A stretch of 21,701 nucleotides of DNA from Comamonadaceae bacterium (GCA_947494405.1 CANLWQ010000003.1:1-21701); one strand, 5' to 3'; counted from the first letter of the stretch, positions 1 to 8,035 are shown. The notes: generated by a model from the sequence alone, not told the origin. A program made the numbers and translations.

Positions 1-1229
1 AACTTAACTTGATGCGCCAAGCCCAGCGGCAGCCCGCCCATTCGCGCCGAGCTTGTGGCAGGCAGTAACTTGCCCCACACGGTGTAACCACCCTCACCGT
101 CCAGTATTTCTCCGGCTTGCAAATCGCGCTTGGCCGTGGCCACCACATCAGCCTCCCAGCTTTGGGCCACCCCAGTAGGTTCGCCGCGCAAGGCCACACT
201 GGCCACCGACATACCCACCTCAAGACCAATCAAATGCCAGCGCTTGTACAAAGTGAAATACCTGCCCGTGGGATCGGTGTGGGCGTTGTACTCTTCAAAA
301 CAATTTTTGATGTAATCCGTCTCGGCCTCAACAGTGACCCAAACGCCCATTCGAATATCGTAGGGAATCACCCGTCCATTGGCTTCAAGTGAAGAAATCA
401 CTTCGACCATGCCTTTGTGCTCTAGTACCCCGCCCTCGCTGATGGGGCGAGTGACAAAAGGAATGTCTTCCACACTGGCTGGCGGGTAAAGCAGTCCGTT
501 GCTAGGTACGCTTAAACCGGTGGCGTTGGCCACTGCCGTGCTTTCGATGGAAGGTTTTGAGCCATCCAAAAAACTGTTGAACATTTTGGGGTTCAAGCCG
601 CCGCGACTGGCTTGCTCGGGTGTCAAGCCGTAGTTAGCCCAAACCGTGTCCGGTGTGGATTCAGAAAAATGCGGCAACCATTTATGTCCTCGCCCGGCCG
701 CCACCACGGGAAAGCCACAGGTGCGGGCCCAATCAACCAAATCACAAATCAAAGCCGGTTGATCGCCAAAAGCCAGTGAGTACACCACGCCGGCAAGCGC
801 TGCTTTGCGAGCCAATAAAGGACCACAAAAAGCATCCGCTTCTACAGTGACATTCACCACATGCTTGCCGTGCTCGAAAGCACTCAGACAATGCTCTACA
901 GCGGCGATAGGGTTTCCAGTGCATTCCACCACCACATCGATACGCGGGTCACTGACCAAGGAACGCCAATCTTCTGTGAGAAATGTCAATCTGTTTTGAA
1001 AGGCTTCATCCAAAGACTTTGCCTGCGACTGATGCTCTGGCCAGCCCACACGGGCTAAATTGGTTTTGGCACTGGAGACAGATAAATCTGCAATACCCGC
1101 CAAATGCACGCCAGGGGTTCGCGGCACTTGGGCCAAGTACATTGCACCAAACTTGCCCGCACCAATGAGGGCCACGCGTATGGGCTTGTTGTCCCGCTCA
1201 CGCTGTTGAAGTTGAAGAAACAAACTCAT
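1..1229 (-). CDS. SAF-domain NAD(P)-dependent oxidoreductase (predicted homoserine dehydrogenase-like), 3' end cut by window
   Basis: The frame is open from an ATG at 1229 to the window edge, giving 409 residues with no stop, so the C-terminus is missing. The N-terminus has a Rossmann fold with GAGKFG at residues 23-28, followed by an ADLS segment and a VVVECTGNP strand, as in Gfo/Idh- and homoserine-dehydrogenase-like enzymes. The C-terminal part (ATAKRDLQAGEILDGEGGY) is a SAF domain. This two-domain layout matches the family often labelled 'predicted homoserine dehydrogenase' or FlgA-like, whose real substrates are mostly unknown. Its ATG overlaps the stop of the upstream dioxygenase gene in an ATGA arrangement, so the two are probably translated together. 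The substrate may be the product of that dioxygenase, which is inference. A true homoserine dehydrogenase role in threonine synthesis is unlikely. Confidence 0.8.
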   Translation of the reverse strand, partial: MSLFLQLQQRERDNKPIRVALIGAGKFGAMYLAQVPRTPGVHLAGIADLSVSSAKTNLARVGWPEHQSQAKSLDEAFQNRLTFLTEDWRSLVSDPRIDVVVECTGNPIAAVEHCLSAFEHGKHVVNVTVEADAFCGPLLARKAALAGVVYSLAFGDQPALICDLVDWARTCGFPVVAAGRGHKWLPHFSESTPDTVWANYGLTPEQASRGGLNPKMFNSFLDGSKPSIESTAVANATGLSVPSNGLLYPPASVEDIPFVTRPISEGGVLEHKGMVEVISSLEANGRVIPYDIRMGVWVTVEAETDYIKNCFEEYNAHTDPTGRYFTLYKRWHLIGLEVGMSVASVALRGEPTGVAQSWEADVVATAKRDLQAGEILDGEGGYTVWGKLLPATSSARMGGLPLGLAHQVK

Positions 1230-2107
1230 GCGGCTTTTTGTACTTGATCAAATGGCACATCGGTGGTGACCAAAGCGCTGGCTTGCAAACCCTTGGCCCA
1301 AGGCAAATCAACAGGATAGTTATTCAACAAGCCGTCGTCGGGCAGGCACTCGATGGGTGTGAAGTCGCGGTGCGCAATGTATTCAGGACGCTTGTGACGC
1401 TTGATATGGTTGCTGACAGCACACAGACTGAGGTAAACGCTGACACGGTTCCAAGGCGATAAGTTGCTGGCCGAGGCATGGACCAAACAGCTGTGAAACA
1501 AAATCATAGAGCCAGCTGGTCCGGTGGGGCTGACGATGCCGCCCTCTTTGCCGCCGGCACGCTGGACCAATTGGGCAATCAGGTCGTTGTCCACTGTCCA
1601 CAAGGGGTAACTGGTGGTGGTTAAGTCATGCTTGGCGTCGATCACGCCTTTTTTATGGCTGCCAGGAATGAACATCAAGGGGCCATTGAATGAATTCACA
1701 TCGTCCAAAAAGATAGCCACATTCATGGCGCGTTCCGTGGGCATCATGTCGTCATTGAGCCAAGTGCCGTAATCTTGGTGCCACTGCCAGACATCGCCTT
1801 CGAAAGCCATCTTTCCATTGATCTTGAACTGGTGCATATAAAGCTTCTCGCCAAACAAATCTTCAACGGGATCAATCATGCGGGGATGACGTGCCAATTT
1901 GGCAAATGGCTCGCTGTACAAATGCGCCGCGAAATTGGTTCTGACCACGTCCTTGCCTTTTTCGCGCACATTGAAAGCTTCTTGACGGCTGTAGAGGCGA
2001 GGAACCTCTTCAACCATCACACGGGTCTCTTCAGGACTGAAAAGTCCGGGGAAAAACAAATAGCCCTCTTTGTCAAATTGGGCGTGCTGCTCGGGGGTAA
2101 GTTTCAT
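1226..2107 (-). CDS. phytanoyl-CoA dioxygenase (PhyH) family, EctD-like Fe(II)/2-oxoglutarate dioxygenase
   Basis: This is a 293-residue cytosolic non-heme iron hydroxylase. The iron triad is visible: H110-x-D112 in WQWHQDYGTW and the distal H210 in FHSCLVHAS. R221 (WNRVSVYLS) is the expected 2-oxoglutarate anchor. The stretch MNVAIFLDDVNSFNGPLMFI is very like ectoine hydroxylase EctD, but no ectoine synthesis genes are present, so the substrate is open. I chose the ATG at 2107 because GGAG lies at a good distance upstream and the protein then begins MKLTPEQHAQFDKEGY, as family members do. The frame stays open 30 residues further upstream, but that extension looks non-coding. The gene overlaps the SAF oxidoreductase by 4 bases. 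The pair plausibly hydroxylates and then oxidises one small metabolite. Confidence 0.85.
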   Translation of the reverse strand: MKLTPEQHAQFDKEGYLFFPGLFSPEETRVMVEEVPRLYSRQEAFNVREKGKDVVRTNFAAHLYSEPFAKLARHPRMIDPVEDLFGEKLYMHQFKINGKMAFEGDVWQWHQDYGTWLNDDMMPTERAMNVAIFLDDVNSFNGPLMFIPGSHKKGVIDAKHDLTTTSYPLWTVDNDLIAQLVQRAGGKEGGIVSPTGPAGSMILFHSCLVHASASNLSPWNRVSVYLSLCAVSNHIKRHKRPEYIAHRDFTPIECLPDDGLLNNYPVDLPWAKGLQASALVTTDVPFDQVQKAA

Positions 2108-2213
2108 TTCAATCTCCACAATGGCCGTATTCAGAATTCGGTAAATTATCGCTACTTCTGATTGACTTTTCACGCCAAGGCCAATGCATTTAGCCATAAT
2201 TGCTTTTTTCTTA

Positions 2214-2225
2214 TCACTTAAGTGA
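2214..2225. promoter_or_regulatory. 12-bp perfect palindrome in the leader of the TPR gene
   Basis: TCACTTAAGTGA is a perfect palindrome, 14 bases before the ATG at 2240. It lies in the 132-bp divergent region between the dioxygenase and the TPR gene, which also holds a plus-strand TTGACT at 2162-2167. It could be an operator, but a 12-mer palindrome can also arise by chance. Confidence 0.3.
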
Positions 2226-2239
2226 CCTTAGGAAGCCCA

Positions 2240-2677
2240 ATGAAAACCATTTTTTCTCTTTTTTTAAGCCTGTTTATGTTCATGCAACCTGCCATGGCGG
2301 CAGACACATCTGATTCAAATGCCCCGCCCGATTTGGAAACTTCCAAAGCTTTGATTGCCAAAAAAGACTGGACCGGCGCGATTTCGAGCTTGGAAAAATT
2401 CGTCAAAGCCAATCCCAATAACGCCGATGGATTTAATTTATTGGGCTATAGCTTGCGCAACGCCAAGCGTTATTCAGAAGCCATCTTTAACTACAAAGAA
2501 GCCTTGCGTCTTGACCCTAACCACCGCGGCGCACACGAGTACCTCGGTCAAAGCTATGTTCTAACCAAGCAACTCGATAAAGCCAAAGAATTGCTGGCCT
2601 CGCTTGAAAAAATATGTGGTTTGCAATGCGAGGAATACCTAGACCTGAAAAAATCCATAGACAAAGTCAAGAAGTAA
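2240..2677 (+). CDS. small exported tetratricopeptide-repeat protein
   Basis: The 145-residue protein starts with a signal peptide: Lys2, a hydrophobic core rich in Phe and Leu, and a probable cleavage after AMA at residue 20. It should be periplasmic. Two TPR units follow: KKDWTGAISSLEKFVKANPN, then a repeat with YSEAIFNYKEALRLDPNHRG and the start of a third helix pair. The C-terminal ICGLQCEEYLDLKKSI carries two Cys; similar Cys-x-x-x-Cys-EEY-x-DLK endings occur in other short proteobacterial TPR proteins. The ATG at 2240 is preferred over an in-frame GTG at 2222 because the signal peptide begins there. The molecular partner is unknown; a protein-protein scaffold role is expected from the fold. 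Its 3' end overlaps the convergent Lrp gene by 11 bases. Confidence 0.8.
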   Translation: MKTIFSLFLSLFMFMQPAMAADTSDSNAPPDLETSKALIAKKDWTGAISSLEKFVKANPNNADGFNLLGYSLRNAKRYSEAIFNYKEALRLDPNHRGAHEYLGQSYVLTKQLDKAKELLASLEKICGLQCEEYLDLKKSIDKVKK

Positions 2678-3146
2678 CAATCCCAGGTTTGAGCGGCAAG
2701 GCGGTTTTGTATCGCACCTGCTTCAAAGCAAAACTGCTGCGGATTTTCTCCACGCCCGGAATGGGCGAGAGCTGCTCCAAAATAAATTTCTCTAAGGCAG
2801 CCATGTCTGCAATCGCCACGCGAATCAGGTAATCTGAGTCGCCCGTCATCAAGTAACACTCCATCACCTCCTCGTGGTCGGCGATGCGTTGCTCAAACTC
2901 TGCCAAGGTTTGCTTGGATTGCTCTTTCAAACTGATAGATATAAACACGTTCAATCCCAAACCCAAAGCCTTGGGGTCAGTGAGCGCCACATACTTTTGA
3001 ATCACCCCAGAAGCTTCTAATGCTTTGACCCTGTTGAGGCAAGGTGAAGGAGACAGATGGACCCGCTTGGCCAGCTCCAGATTGGTGATACCACTGTCTT
3101 GCTGTAATTGATCTAATATTTTGTAATCCACCAAGTCAAGCAGCAT
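2667..3146 (-). CDS. Lrp/AsnC-family transcriptional regulator
   Basis: The 159 residues have the standard Lrp layout. The N-terminal winged helix-turn-helix comprises VDYKILDQLQQDSGITNLEL and then LAKRVHLSPSPCLNRVKALE. A hinge (GVIQKYVALTDPKALGLGLN) leads to a C-terminal RAM effector domain containing VMECYLMTGDSDYLIRV and the region around LSPIPGVEKIRSSFALKQV. The ATG at 3146 has a GGAG upstream. It is divergent from the E1 dehydrogenase across an AT-rich gap, so it probably controls that gene and itself in response to an amino acid. The same pairing (Lrp-type MdeR with E1-like MdeB) is known in Pseudomonas methionine catabolism, which makes methionine or a related amino acid a reasonable guess. 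Confidence 0.88.
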   Translation of the reverse strand: MLLDLVDYKILDQLQQDSGITNLELAKRVHLSPSPCLNRVKALEASGVIQKYVALTDPKALGLGLNVFISISLKEQSKQTLAEFEQRIADHEEVMECYLMTGDSDYLIRVAIADMAALEKFILEQLSPIPGVEKIRSSFALKQVRYKTALPLKPGIVTS

Positions 3147-3147
3147 T

Positions 3148-3179
3148 AAATATCTCCAAAATTAATTAATTAAATATTT
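3148..3179. promoter_or_regulatory. AT-rich palindromic region between the Lrp gene and the E1 gene, candidate Lrp operator
   Basis: A perfect palindrome TTAATTAATTAA lies at 3162-3173. Around it, AAATAT (3148-3153) and ATATTT (3174-3179) form an outer inverted pair. AT-rich, loosely palindromic sequence is what Lrp-family proteins bind. The site is directly upstream of the Lrp ATG and about 70 bases upstream of the divergent E1 gene, a good position for autoregulation and divergent control. Low-complexity AT sequence makes chance palindromes easy. Confidence 0.45.
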
Positions 3180-3246
3180 TATGCTTTAAATAAGAAATAC
3201 TCAGCCATTTAAAGGTGACTCATTTTGCAAGGCATTGACTATATTC

Positions 3247-5868
3247 ATGTTCATGAACACAAACATTTTCAATTCCTCGCATGGGGATGCAGACCCCCTA
3301 GAAACCGCTGAATGGCGGGACGCATTCAATGCGGTGGTGTCGCAACACGGCGCCGAGCGCGCCGGTTTTTTGCTCGACCAACTCGTGGCCCTCGCCCACC
3401 AAAACCAAATCGACTGGTCGCCAGAATTGGTCACACCTTATGTGAACACTGTTGCAGTGGAGATGCAGGCCCCCTTTCCTGGGGACTTGTCTATAGAAGA
3501 AAAAATTGCCTCCATCATTCGCTGGAACGCATTGGCCATGGTGGCCAGAGCCAATGCCGCTTATGGCGAACTTGGCGGTCATATCGCCAGTTACGCCAGT
3601 GCCGCAGATTTATTCGAGGTGGGTTTCAACCATTTTTTTCACGCGCGCAACCAGTTTCATGGCGGCGACTTGGTGTTTTTCCAACCGCACAGTGCACCCG
3701 GTGTTTACGCCAGAGCTTATCTAGAAGGCCGTTTGAGCGAGCAAGACTTGGCGCATTACCGCCAAGAAATCAGTGCGCCTGACCAAGGGGCGCGTGGCCT
3801 CTCAAGCTACCCTCATCCATGGCTGATGCCAGACTTTTGGCAATTTCCCACGGGTTCTATGGGGCTGGGGCCCATCAGTTCCATCTACCACGCCCGCTTC
3901 ATGCGTTACCTGTCTCACCGCCAACTGCTGGACTGCAGCCAACGCAAAGTCTGGGGGGTGTTTGGCGATGGCGAAATGGACGAACCCGAGAGCATGAGCG
4001 CCTTGACCTTGGCCTCTCGTGAAAAATTAGACAACTTGGTCTGGGTGGTTAATTGCAATTTGCAACGCTTAGATGGTCCGGTTCGTGGGAATGGCCGCAT
4101 CATCGATGAACTGGAAAAACTCTTTCGCGGTGCTGGCTGGAATGTGATCAAACTCATTTGGGGCAGTGACTGGGATGGCTTGTTTGCCCGCGATACACAA
4201 CAAGCGCTGGTCAAAGCTTTTGCCAACACGGTCGACGGACAAATGCAGACCTTTGCCGCCAAAGACGGGCGCTTCAACCGCGATAATTTTTTTGGGCAAA
4301 ACCCAGAACTTGCGCAACTGGCCCAAGGATTGACGGACGAACAAATTGACCGCTTAAAACGCGGTGGTCATGATTTGGTCAAAATCCACGCCGCTTATGC
4401 GACTGCCGCTGCTCACCATGGACAGCCCACAGTCATCTTGGCGCACACCAAGAAAGGCTATGGCATGGGTCAGGCGGGTCAAGGCAAGATGACCACCCAC
4501 AGCCAGAAAAAACTCGATGACACCGCCTTGCTGGAGTTTCGCAACCGTTTCAATTTGCCTTTAAGCGATGAACAAGCCAAAGAGATGGCATTTTTCAAAC
4601 CCGCTGAAGACAGCAGCGAAATGCAATACCTGCACGCGCAGCGCCACAAACTCGGCGGCTATTTACCCCGACGCGAAACACTGTGCCAGAGCTTGCCTGT
4701 GCCGGAGTTGAGCAGCTATGCCAACTTTGCTATCGAAGCGGATGGCAAAGAGATGTCCACCACCATGGCGTTTGTTCGCTTGCTGGGCAATTTGCTCAAA
4801 GACACACAACTGGGGCCGCGCATTGTCCCCATCGTGGCTGACGAAGCACGCACTTTTGGCATGGCTAATTTGTTCAAGCAAGTGGGTATCTACTCCAGCT
4901 TGGGTCAAAAATATGAGCCCGAGGACATTGGATCGGTGCTGAGTTACCGCGAAGCCATGGACGGGCAAATATTGGAAGAAGGCATCAGCGAGGCCGGCGC
5001 AATAGCAAGTTGGACAGCTGCAGCCACCAGCTACAGCGTACACGGCTTGGCTATGTTGCCCTTTTATATTTACTATTCCATGTTTGGATTTCAACGCGTG
5101 GGAGACGCGATTTGGGCAGCCGCGGACCAGCGCTCTAGAGGCTTTTTGCTGGGTGCCACCTCGGGTCGAACCACCTTGAGCGGCGAAGGTTTGCAACACC
5201 AAGATGGCTCCAGCCATTTGGTGGCAGCCACCATTCCCAACTGCAAGTCCTATGACCCGGCTTTTGCCTGTGAGATGGCCGTCATTGTTGACCAAGGTAT
5301 GCGCGAAATGGTGGTCGAGCAAAAAGATGTTTTTTATTACATCACGTTGATGAATGAAAACTATGCGCAACCCAACCTGATCGCCGGCTCTAGAGAACAT
5401 ATTTTGCAAGGAATGTACCTGATAGCTGACAACACCCACAGCATGAAAAAAATCACTGCAACAGTGACTTTGATGGGCTCGGGCGCCATATTGCGTGAAG
5501 TTATGCAAGCGGCTCAACTGTTGGCACAAGACGGTATTGCATCCCAAATTTTCAGCGTGACCAGTTGGAGTGAGCTTGCCCGCGAAGGACATAACTGCGA
5601 TACAGCCACATTGCAGGGCAATGAAAATACCTTGCCCTTCGTGACCACACAAATTCAAACCACCAAGGGGCCTGTGATTGCCGCCACCGACTATGTCAGG
5701 GCAGTGGCTGAAAGCATTCGTGCTTTCATGCCCCAAGGCAGAAAGTACCTGACTTTAGGAACAGACGGCTTTGGTCGCAGCGACACCCGCGCCCAATTGA
5801 GGGCCTACTTTCAAGTCGATGCCCAGCACATCGCCCAGGTCGCTCGCAAGGCTTTGGCTCAAGCGTGA
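3247..5868 (+). CDS. homodimeric pyruvate dehydrogenase E1-type component (AceE/MdeB-like)
   Basis: At 873 residues this is close to E. coli AceE (887) but stops about 25 residues short at the C-terminus, ending in VARKALAQA. The ThDP motif is clear: GDGEMDEPES from residue 240 to NCNLQRLDGPVRGN at 269-282. ADEARTFGM (D532, E533) and EGISEAGA (E582, matching the catalytic Glu571 of E. coli) are present, as is GFQRVGDAIWAA further on. It decarboxylates a 2-oxoacid and passes the acyl group to an E2 lipoyl protein. No E2 or E3 gene is nearby, so it is an orphan that would need a partner encoded elsewhere. Next to an Lrp regulator it resembles MdeB, proposed to act on 2-oxobutyrate from methionine. 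The start is uncertain: ATGs at 3247 and 3253 and a TTG at 3235 are all in frame and none has an ideal ribosome site. Confidence 0.88.
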   Translation: MFMNTNIFNSSHGDADPLETAEWRDAFNAVVSQHGAERAGFLLDQLVALAHQNQIDWSPELVTPYVNTVAVEMQAPFPGDLSIEEKIASIIRWNALAMVARANAAYGELGGHIASYASAADLFEVGFNHFFHARNQFHGGDLVFFQPHSAPGVYARAYLEGRLSEQDLAHYRQEISAPDQGARGLSSYPHPWLMPDFWQFPTGSMGLGPISSIYHARFMRYLSHRQLLDCSQRKVWGVFGDGEMDEPESMSALTLASREKLDNLVWVVNCNLQRLDGPVRGNGRIIDELEKLFRGAGWNVIKLIWGSDWDGLFARDTQQALVKAFANTVDGQMQTFAAKDGRFNRDNFFGQNPELAQLAQGLTDEQIDRLKRGGHDLVKIHAAYATAAAHHGQPTVILAHTKKGYGMGQAGQGKMTTHSQKKLDDTALLEFRNRFNLPLSDEQAKEMAFFKPAEDSSEMQYLHAQRHKLGGYLPRRETLCQSLPVPELSSYANFAIEADGKEMSTTMAFVRLLGNLLKDTQLGPRIVPIVADEARTFGMANLFKQVGIYSSLGQKYEPEDIGSVLSYREAMDGQILEEGISEAGAIASWTAAATSYSVHGLAMLPFYIYYSMFGFQRVGDAIWAAADQRSRGFLLGATSGRTTLSGEGLQHQDGSSHLVAATIPNCKSYDPAFACEMAVIVDQGMREMVVEQKDVFYYITLMNENYAQPNLIAGSREHILQGMYLIADNTHSMKKITATVTLMGSGAILREVMQAAQLLAQDGIASQIFSVTSWSELAREGHNCDTATLQGNENTLPFVTTQIQTTKGPVIAATDYVRAVAESIRAFMPQGRKYLTLGTDGFGRSDTRAQLRAYFQVDAQHIAQVARKALAQA

Positions 5869-6941
5869 GTCTTTTCAAACTCAAACATATAGTCGCGTAA
5901 CTTTTGCACCGATGCCAAGGGCATGGCGTTGTAAATAGAAGCACGCATGCCGCCTGCTGCGCGATGGCCTCGCAGTTGCACCATGCCTTTAGCCTCCGCA
6001 CCTTGGAGGAATTCGGTGTTCAAAGATTCGTCACGCAAAAAGAAGGTGACATTCATGCGGGATCTGTCACTGCGCTGCACCCGGTTGCTAAAAAACGAAC
6101 TGTGGTCCAAAAAGTCGTAAAGCACATCGGACTTGACCAGGTTGTGCTGCTCCATATCCTTCAAACCGCCTTCACGCTGAATATGCTGCAACACCAAACC
6201 CATGATGTAAATCGCGTAGGTAGGCGGTGTGTTGTACATGGAGTCATTGTCTGCTTGTAGCTGGTAGTTGAAGGCAGAAGGCGTCGCCGCTGTAGCGTGC
6301 CCCAATAAATCACGCCGCACAATCACCAAGGTTACGCCAGACGGGCCGATGTTTTTTTGCGCACCCGCATAAATCAAACCATAGCGAGAGATGTCAATGG
6401 GTTTGGACATGATGTTGGACGACATATCAGCGACCAAAGGTATGTCTCCCGTGTCGGGTGTCCAATGGCACTCCACACCGCCAATGGTTTCGTTGCTGCA
6501 AAAATGCACATAGGCAGGATGGGCCGATAAAGCCCAAGACGAAAGCGCCGGCATGCAGTTATAGCCCTGCGCTTCAGAGGTGGCGGCCATATGGACTTGC
6601 CCGTAGCGCGCAGCTTCTTGCATAGATTTAAGTGACCAGTTGCCACTCACCACGTAATCGGCATGGCCGGTTCGTGAAATCAGGTTCATAGGGACGATGG
6701 CATTTTCTGCAATCGCACCCCCTTGCAGTAGCAAGACCACATAGTTGTCAGGTACGGCCAATAACTCTCGTAACAAAGACTGGGTTTGCGACAAAATCTG
6801 CGTGAACTCTGGTCCGCGGTGACTCATTTCCATGACCGACATGCCGCTGCCTTGCCAATCCATCATCTCGTCAGCGGCTTGACGCAACACGGACTCTGGC
6901 AAAGTTGCTGGTCCAGAACTGAAGTTGATCACCCGGGTCAT
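5859..6941 (-). CDS. serC: phosphoserine aminotransferase
   Basis: The 360 residues are the usual length for SerC, which makes 3-phosphoserine from 3-phosphohydroxypyruvate and glutamate in serine synthesis (and acts in pyridoxal phosphate synthesis in many bacteria). The protein starts INFSSGPATLPESVL. It has MEMSHRGPEF at 38-46, W102 for ring stacking, and the PLP lysine K196 in GAQKNIGPSG. HRAAGGMRASIYNAM near the end is the substrate-binding arginine region. One deviation is visible: the QGGA loop reads QGGAIAENAIVP, where E. coli-type enzymes have GQF-AAVP. It overlaps the upstream MerR gene by 4 bases (ATGA) and the convergent E1 gene by 10 bases at the 3' end. It has no strong ribosome site of its own, so it probably relies on coupling. 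Confidence 0.95.
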   Translation of the reverse strand: MTRVINFSSGPATLPESVLRQAADEMMDWQGSGMSVMEMSHRGPEFTQILSQTQSLLRELLAVPDNYVVLLLQGGAIAENAIVPMNLISRTGHADYVVSGNWSLKSMQEAARYGQVHMAATSEAQGYNCMPALSSWALSAHPAYVHFCSNETIGGVECHWTPDTGDIPLVADMSSNIMSKPIDISRYGLIYAGAQKNIGPSGVTLVIVRRDLLGHATAATPSAFNYQLQADNDSMYNTPPTYAIYIMGLVLQHIQREGGLKDMEQHNLVKSDVLYDFLDHSSFFSNRVQRSDRSRMNVTFFLRDESLNTEFLQGAEAKGMVQLRGHRAAGGMRASIYNAMPLASVQKLRDYMFEFEKTHA

Positions 6942-7954
6942 AAAGCTTTGATATCTGACAAATCAATTCCCTCTTGCTTGGCCACCCGGTCCAAAGCCTC
7001 TTCAAATAAAGCCCGGGCAGTGCCGGAAACAGCAGAAAGATAGGCGTGCAATTTGGCATCATTTTGCGAACTGTTGAGGCAGTCGGCACTGTATTTTTCA
7101 AAGCTGTTGAGCTGAAAAATCAACTCCGCCACATGGCGCGGACATTCACACAGAACTTGGGTTGGAATCGACGCCACCCGCTGCAAAACATGGTCTGAAT
7201 AACGCCTGGCTGGAATGGTTTTGGCAGACAAGTGGGCGTCTTGCCTAGAGGGATCAATGAATAAAACGGATTGAATGATGTCACTCAAATCAGCGTCAGG
7301 AACGGGCTCACGGCGCAACATCAGCCCCGCTTCTTTAAGCGTTTGCAACACAACATCTGATGCATAGCTGTAAATGAGCAGGCCTTTACTGACCTTCAAA
7401 TGATTTTGTAAACGCAATATATCTTGTGCGTTGTAGGGCTGAACAGTTGATTGATGCAAGAGCAGCATGGTTGACGCATCATCAATGCTGGGGAAATTAG
7501 CTGTGGACAAGGCATCTTGTAAGTCTGAAAAAACATGAACCACCTTCAAGCTGGCATGACCAAAAGCCAAAGTGAATTTTTGGGTTTCTATACGACTTGC
7601 CAAGCCATAACCCACCACCACCAATGAGATGACAGCGGGTAAAACATGTCGCGCCGCATGAACTTGTGTGGCTTGTCTGGATTCGTTCAACAAGCTTTGC
7701 AAAGATGAGATGTCCATGTCTGCCAAAGTGCTGATGGCATGCCCCTGCAGAGTCAAACTTTTGAGCAAGGTCACTTTCAGCACTTCTTGATCGCTGTAAA
7801 GCCTGTGTCCGCCTTCGGATTTAGGCGGCGTGACAACCCCGTATCGGCGCTCCCATACGCGCAGGGTGGCCACGGGCAAGCCCGCAATTTTGGCCACAGC
7901 ACCAATGCGGTACTTTCCTTGTGTGGGGTCTGATGAGTGATGATTTAAGGACAT
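6938..7954 (-). CDS. MerR-family transcriptional regulator with a C-terminal sensor-like region
   Basis: The 338 residues begin with a MerR winged helix: YRIGAVAKIAGLPVATLRVW, then ERRYGVVTPPKSEGGHRLYS at about residues 15-54. LTLQGHAISTLADM follows as the start of the linker helices. The remainder (about 130-240) has alternating strands and helices like a cobalamin-binding fold, as in LitR/CarH relatives, but no D/E-x-H-x-x-G cobalamin motif is present, so B12 binding is doubtful. The last 90 residues contain CECPRHVAELIFQLNSFEKY, a segment I associate with a betaproteobacterial MerR subfamily. I chose the ATG at 7954 (GGAAAA upstream) over an in-frame TTG at 7993. Its stop overlaps the serC start, an unusual partner for a MerR regulator. 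The ligand is unknown. Confidence 0.82.
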   Translation of the reverse strand: MSLNHHSSDPTQGKYRIGAVAKIAGLPVATLRVWERRYGVVTPPKSEGGHRLYSDQEVLKVTLLKSLTLQGHAISTLADMDISSLQSLLNESRQATQVHAARHVLPAVISLVVVGYGLASRIETQKFTLAFGHASLKVVHVFSDLQDALSTANFPSIDDASTMLLLHQSTVQPYNAQDILRLQNHLKVSKGLLIYSYASDVVLQTLKEAGLMLRREPVPDADLSDIIQSVLFIDPSRQDAHLSAKTIPARRYSDHVLQRVASIPTQVLCECPRHVAELIFQLNSFEKYSADCLNSSQNDAKLHAYLSAVSGTARALFEEALDRVAKQEGIDLSDIKAL

Positions 7955-8013
7955 AACTGGCTTTTCCGTGTTGGTTGCATAGATTTTGACCAAATATTAC
8001 CTTAATAAACGAG

Positions 8014-8035
8014 TCAAATACCAATTTATATTTGA
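8014..8035. promoter_or_regulatory. 22-bp inverted repeat in the MerR / Rrf2-like divergent promoter region
   Basis: TCAAATA (8014-8020) and TATTTGA (8029-8035) are perfect inverted arms with an 8-base spacer. The 171-bp AT-rich gap lies between two divergent regulator genes. On the minus strand, TTGGTA (8024-8019) and TAATAT (7999-7994) are 19 bases apart, a spacing typical of MerR-controlled promoters. On the plus strand, TTGAAA (8032-8037) followed 16 bases later by TACATT is a possible promoter for the Rrf2-like gene. The repeat overlaps both -35 candidates. The symmetry is seen; the binding protein is inferred. Confidence 0.4.

Noticed and set aside
117..392. Plus-strand frame opposite the SAF oxidoreductase
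   Set aside because: The minus strand carries a continuous enzyme sequence across the region with Rossmann and SAF features, so this is a shadow.
1226..2107. Dioxygenase as a true ectoine hydroxylase (ectD)
   Set aside because: The iron motif is similar, but the EctD signature differs (WHQDYGTW) and ectABC are not present.
4663..5736. Long open frame of 357 codons on the minus strand inside the E1 gene
   Set aside because: It is wholly antisense to a clear AceE-type gene, has low-complexity His/Gln/Gly-rich content and no recognisable domain; it is a shadow of codon bias on the other strand.
6938..7954. MerR protein as a B12-dependent photoreceptor (LitR/CarH)
   Set aside because: No cobalamin-binding His motif was found and no carotenoid, photolyase or related genes are adjacent.
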